The translations under genes were made by a program, and so were the position numbers. Shown here piece after piece: positions 60,563-64,000 of a stretch of DNA of 64,000 nucleotides (position 1 is its first letter; each line of letters begins with the position of its first letter). The stretch is taken from contig NZ_CALBWS010000025.1 of assembly GCF_937468385.1 (NCBI RefSeq), forward strand, positions 1 to 64,000. Direction: 5' to 3'. Below the pieces are notes generated by a model. It had not been told where the DNA came from. It made no database searches and saw only the letters and a list, made by a program, of their open reading frames with translations. Origin of the DNA: Neobacillus rhizosphaerae (GTDB taxonomy: Bacteria > Bacillota > Bacilli > Bacillales > Cytobacillaceae).

Positions 60563-61051
60563 TTGAAAAATCAACGTATTTTCCCTGGTATCATTCTTAT
60601 CGGTTTCGGAGCATACTTTTTATTACAGCAAACAGGAGTTTCTTTTTTTCAACAAATTTCAACCTGGCCGACCTTAATTATCATTGTTGGCGCAGCCTTT
60701 TTAGGGCAAGGATATATGGCGAAGGATTACGAGGCCATTCTTCCTGGGGTTATCATGGCTGGATTTGGTCTTCATCTCTATCTTGCTGGCCACGTGTCGT
60801 TCTGGCCGACTAACCATATTGGCATGTTAATCTTGATTATTTCAATTGGATTTTTTCTTCGTTTTCAAAAGACCAGTACAGGCCTGTTTCAATCGTTCCT
60901 CTTTCTCATTCTAGCCGTGTTACTGCTCTTTTATGATAAAATTGCTGGATACTTTGGCTTGCTGCAAAATGGAATGAGTTTTGTCTGGAAATTCTGGCCC
61001 GCTCTTCTCATTGTTGTTGGTATTTATTTTCTACTAAAAAGGAAAAAATAA
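60563..61051 (+). CDS. LiaI/LiaF-like membrane protein of unknown function
   Basis: A 162-residue protein with two tandem blocks. Each has a hydrophobic helix pair with the phrase FPGIILIGFGAYFLL and WPTLIIIVGAAFLGQGYM, and again LPGVIMAGFGLHLYL and WPALLIVVGIYFLLKRKK. This W-P-x-(L/I)-I-I-x-G pattern is typical of the LiaI/LiaF transmembrane (DUF5668-like) domain. The start is TTG 60563 with only a weak GGAAG upstream. It is divergent from hemA and ends at a terminator shared with ysxC. Confidence 0.8.
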   Translation: MKNQRIFPGIILIGFGAYFLLQQTGVSFFQQISTWPTLIIIVGAAFLGQGYMAKDYEAILPGVIMAGFGLHLYLAGHVSFWPTNHIGMLILIISIGFFLRFQKTSTGLFQSFLFLILAVLLLFYDKIAGYFGLLQNGMSFVWKFWPALLIVVGIYFLLKRKK

Positions 61052-61092
61052 TAGTGAAACTTCCATCAGTTTTTTACAACCTCTTAATACGG

Positions 61093-61128
61093 AAAAAAGC
61101 CTGGCGCTTCAGCGCCTGGCTTTTTTTA
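61093..61128. terminator. Bidirectional terminator at the ysxC 3' end
   Basis: AAAAAAGCC.GGCGC and GCGCC.GGCTTTTTT form a long stem with a 4-base loop between convergent genes. The last bases include the ysxC stop codon. Confidence 0.92.
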
Positions 61129-61707
61129 CATATAGCTCTCTAAAATAGCCCAAGCCTGATCTTTTCCTTCGCCTGTTTCCGAAGAGAATAAAACAATATG
61201 GTCATTTTTATCGAGATCTAACGTTTCACGCGTTACCTTTAAATGCTTTTGCCATTTCCCTCTAGGGATTTTATCTGCCTTTGTTGCGATGATAATGCAG
61301 GGAATGTCGTAATGCTTTAAAAAGTCATACATCATTACATCGTCTGAGGTTGGAGGGTGGCGCAAGTCGACAATCAAGACTGCTGCCCGTAATTGCTCCC
61401 TAGTTGTAAAATAGGTTTCAATCATTTTCCCCCATGCAGCCCGCTCCGACTTTGAAACCTTGGCATACCCATACCCCGGGACATCGACAAAGTGAAGAAT
61501 CTCATTAATGAGAAAGAAGTTTAATGTTTGCGTTTTTCCTGGCTTTGATGAAATTCTCGCCAGACCCTTACGGTTAAGCATCTTATTGATAAAAGAAGAC
61601 TTACCGACATTTGAACGGCCTGCCAGCGCAAATTCTGGCAGGGTCGTTTCCGGGTACTGTTCTGGTTTAACGGCACTGATGACAATATCTGAACTTACTA
61701 CCTTCAT
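61126..61707 (-). CDS. ysxC: Ribosome-assembly GTPase YsxC (EngB)
   Basis: YsxC is an essential GTPase of late 50S subunit assembly. The 193 residues contain G1 GRSNVGKSSFIN (about 29-40), G3 DVPGYGYAKVS, G4 TKADK and the G5 region FSSETGEG. It overlaps lonA by 4 bases (ATGA-type), the standard lonA-ysxC pairing. Confidence 0.97.
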   Translation of the reverse strand: MKVVSSDIVISAVKPEQYPETTLPEFALAGRSNVGKSSFINKMLNRKGLARISSKPGKTQTLNFFLINEILHFVDVPGYGYAKVSKSERAAWGKMIETYFTTREQLRAAVLIVDLRHPPTSDDVMMYDFLKHYDIPCIIIATKADKIPRGKWQKHLKVTRETLDLDKNDHIVLFSSETGEGKDQAWAILESYM

Positions 61708-64000
61708 TCTACTCCACCTTCTAAAAGCGCATGCTTTAAAACTTCATCTAAATGAGATACCGGTACAAATTCCAATTCATTGCGGACACTTTCTGGAATG
61801 TCATCAATATCCTTTTCATTATCCTTTGGAAGAATAACTTTAGTCAGGCCTGCACGATGAGCACTAAGTGTTTTCTCTTTTAAACCGCCAATTGGTAACA
61901 CTCTACCTCGTAATGTAATCTCTCCTGTCATTCCTACCTCGCGACGGATTGGTCTGCCCGTCAAGGCCGATACAAGCGCCGTTGCCATGGTGATACCTGC
62001 TGATGGTCCATCCTTTGGAACAGCCCCCTCGGGAACATGGATATGGATGTCATATTTTTCATGGAAATCTTCATCTATGCCCAGTTCCTTCGTTTTGGAA
62101 CGAATATAGCTAAACGCGGCCTGTGCTGACTCTTTCATTACGTCTCCAAGCTTACCGGTAAGGATGAGCTTACCTTTACCAGGTGAAAGGGATACCTCGA
62201 TTTGCAGGGTGTCACCGCCAACGGTTGTATAGGCTAAACCTGTTGCAACCCCAACCTGATCTTCAGTCTCCGCCATTCCATAGTGGAATCTTGTTTTTCC
62301 TAAAAATTCCTCAACGTTCTTTTCGGTAACGATAACACGTTTTTTCTCGCCGGATACAATGATTTTCGCTGTTTTCCGGCAAATAGTTGCCATCTGACGC
62401 TCCAGACTTCGTACACCGGCTTCACGTGTGTAATAGCGGACGACTTTTAGAATCGCCTCATCACGCACTTGAAGAATTCCTTTTGAAAGACCATTTTCTT
62501 TAATCTGCTTTGGCAGTAAATGATCGCGGCAAATATGAACTTTTTCTAGTTCTGTATAACCGGCGATTGTGATGATTTCCATTCTATCAAGCAGCGGTGC
62601 CGGGATCGTTGATAGATTATTGGCGGTTGCAATGAACATGACTTTTGATAAATCATAGGTTTCTTCTATATAATGATCACTAAAATTATGGTTTTGTTCC
62701 GGGTCCAGTACTTCAAGCATTGCGCTGGATGGATCGCCGCGGAAATCACTCGACATTTTATCGATTTCATCTAATAAAAATACCGGGTTAATCGTCCCAG
62801 CTTTTTTCATCCCTTGAATGATTCGGCCTGGCATGGCCCCAACATAGGTTCTTCGATGCCCGCGAATTTCCGATTCATCACGAACACCACCAAGGGATAC
62901 CCGGACAAAATTGCGATTAAGCGAAGTGGCAATTGAACGAGCAAGACTTGTTTTTCCAACACCTGGAGGTCCGGCAAGACAAAGAATCGGACCTTTTAAG
63001 GAATTGGTCAACTTCTGAACAGCTAAATATTCGAGTACCCGTTCCTTTACTTTTTCGAGTCCGTAATGATCCTGATTTAGGATTTTTTCTGCACGGTTAA
63101 TATCAATATCATCCTCCGTCTTTTTTGACCACGGGATGGAAATCAACCAATCAATATAGTTACGAATGACGGCACTTTCAGCGGAACTAGTTGGAACCTT
63201 TTCATAGCGGTCCAGCTCCTTCAGTGCTGCTTTAAGGGCATGTTCAGGCATTCCGGCCTGCTCTACTTTTTTTGTTAGTTCGGCGATTTCGCCTGTTTTA
63301 CCTTCTTTATCGCCTAATTCCTTCTGAATTGCCTTCATTTGCTCGCGAAGGTAATACTCTTTTTGTGTTCTTTCCATGGAGCGCTTAACACGCTGGCCAA
63401 TCTTTTTTTCTAAATTTAGAACTTCTTTTTCGTTATGGATCGTGTCAATAACACGGTTTACCCTTTGTTTAATATCAATTGTTTCAAGTATGTCTTGTTT
63501 TTCCTTCAGCTTGATGGGTAAATGGGAAGCAATAATATCCGCCATTCTACCAGGTTCCTCTATATCAGAAACAGCGGCATACGTTTCTGCCGAGATTTTC
63601 TTTGATAATTTTATGTATTGTTCGAAATAATCGAGCATCGTTCTCATCAAGGCCTGGTCTTCGACATCTTTAGTATCTGGGTCATCAAAGGTGACAATGT
63701 TTACGGAATAATAGTCCTCTTCATCAAAAAATGAAACAATTTCCGCTCTATTTAATCCTTCTACCAATACGCGAATCGTTCCGTTTGGCAGTTTTAGCAT
63801 TTGCTTAACCTTTGTTAACGTTCCAAGCTTGTATAAGTCCTCTTCAGAAGGCTCATCAACGGAGACGTCCTTTTGAGTGGTTAAGAATATTAAATGGTCT
63901 TCTACCATTGCTTTTTCGAGTGCCTGTACTGATCGTTCCCGACCAACATCTAAATGAAGCACCATTGTCGGATAGACAAGCAATCCCCGAAGCGGCAGGA
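61704..64000 (-). CDS. lonA: ATP-dependent protease LonA (5' end outside window)
   Basis: LonA degrades unfolded and regulatory proteins in the cytoplasm. The reading frame is open to the end of the window, so the true start lies further right. The visible first residues LPLRGLLVYPTMVLHLDVGR match position about 12 of homologues, so only some ten residues are missing. It has an N-terminal substrate domain, AAA+ Walker A GPPGVGKTSL and Walker B FLLDEIDKM. The protease dyad is Ser in PKDGPSAGITM and Lys in GLKEKTLSAHRAG. It overlaps ysxC by 4 bases. Confidence 0.97.
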   Translation of the reverse strand, partial: LPLRGLLVYPTMVLHLDVGRERSVQALEKAMVEDHLIFLTTQKDVSVDEPSEEDLYKLGTLTKVKQMLKLPNGTIRVLVEGLNRAEIVSFFDEEDYYSVNIVTFDDPDTKDVEDQALMRTMLDYFEQYIKLSKKISAETYAAVSDIEEPGRMADIIASHLPIKLKEKQDILETIDIKQRVNRVIDTIHNEKEVLNLEKKIGQRVKRSMERTQKEYYLREQMKAIQKELGDKEGKTGEIAELTKKVEQAGMPEHALKAALKELDRYEKVPTSSAESAVIRNYIDWLISIPWSKKTEDDIDINRAEKILNQDHYGLEKVKERVLEYLAVQKLTNSLKGPILCLAGPPGVGKTSLARSIATSLNRNFVRVSLGGVRDESEIRGHRRTYVGAMPGRIIQGMKKAGTINPVFLLDEIDKMSSDFRGDPSSAMLEVLDPEQNHNFSDHYIEETYDLSKVMFIATANNLSTIPAPLLDRMEIITIAGYTELEKVHICRDHLLPKQIKENGLSKGILQVRDEAILKVVRYYTREAGVRSLERQMATICRKTAKIIVSGEKKRVIVTEKNVEEFLGKTRFHYGMAETEDQVGVATGLAYTTVGGDTLQIEVSLSPGKGKLILTGKLGDVMKESAQAAFSYIRSKTKELGIDEDFHEKYDIHIHVPEGAVPKDGPSAGITMATALVSALTGRPIRREVGMTGEITLRGRVLPIGGLKEKTLSAHRAGLTKVILPKDNEKDIDDIPESVRNELEFVPVSHLDEVLKHALLEGGVE

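Overview
The window is a low-GC stretch of chromosome from an endospore-forming member of the Bacillaceae (Firmicutes/Bacillota). This rests on gene content and order: spoVB, bofC, coxA, safA, spo0B, spoIVFAB, spoIIB, ysxE and spoVID are all sporulation genes. The order secDF-comN-spoVB-yrbG-yrzE-yajC-tgt-queA-ruvBA-bofC-coxA-safA-niaR-pheAB-obg-spo0B-rpmA-prp-rplU-spoIVFBA-minDC-mreDCB-radC-maf-spoIIB-comC-folC-valS-ysxE-spoVID-hemLBDCXA-ysxC-lonA follows the Bacillus subtilis backbone from memory. Genus cannot be fixed from this alone. The RNase E/G gene and the full type IV pilus locus point away from B. subtilis itself, towards a Neobacillus/Cytobacillus/Geobacillus-like relative (inference).

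Layout. 1-121: edge of an IS3-like insertion sequence. 143-12100: protein export (secDF, yajC), queuosine tRNA modification (tgt, queA), Holliday-junction motor (ruvAB), and the envelope/sporulation genes spoVB, bofC and coxA. 12205-15133: spore-coat module of safA plus a kinase-fold gene. 15134-15780: a gap with a transposase remnant, where B. subtilis keeps its NAD biosynthesis genes. 15781-30484: niaR, pheAB, obg-spo0B, the L27/Prp/L21 operon with its leader RNA, RNase G, spoIVFAB, minCD, mreBCD, radC and maf. 30701-44345: spoIIB, then a complete type IV pilus cluster (pilO, N, M, prepilin peptidase, major pilin, pilC, pilT, pilB, a VanW/G5 protein and an unknown membrane protein on the minus strand; three minor-pilin genes diverging on the plus strand, one frameshifted). 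44407-46119: a GGDEF diguanylate cyclase. 46328-51100: folC and valS, the latter with a T-box leader. 51214-53634: a small membrane protein, ysxE and spoVID. 54051-60346: the hemAXCDBL operon from glutamyl-tRNA to uroporphyrinogen III. 60563-64000: a LiaI/LiaF-like membrane protein, ysxC and the 5'-truncated lonA.

How they work together. SafA and SpoVID are LysM morphogenetic proteins that guide spore coat assembly. Each has a CotS-type kinase-fold neighbour: one keeps its catalytic residues, the other (YsxE) has lost them. SpoIVFA/FB and BofC form the regulated pro-sigma-K checkpoint. Prp cleaves the N-terminal extension of its operon partner L27. The pilus genes could build a retractable fibre (both PilB and PilT ATPases are present), and the prepilin peptidase in the cluster is the ComC orthologue also needed for competence pilins. 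The adjacent diguanylate cyclase is a plausible but unproven regulator.

Non-coding structure is unusually rich. There are at least four families of intergenic repeat: (A) three copies of a 0.05-0.26 kb element; (B) two copies of a roughly 0.15 kb element; (C/D) arrays of short ATTC(C)GC units phased at about 20-21 nt; and (H) two copies of a perfect hairpin whose 16-nt arm core also occurs inside spoVID. I found no CRISPR array, tRNA, rRNA or prophage. The repeat families, the frameshifted minor pilin and the nad-locus scar are the parts most worth a second look.
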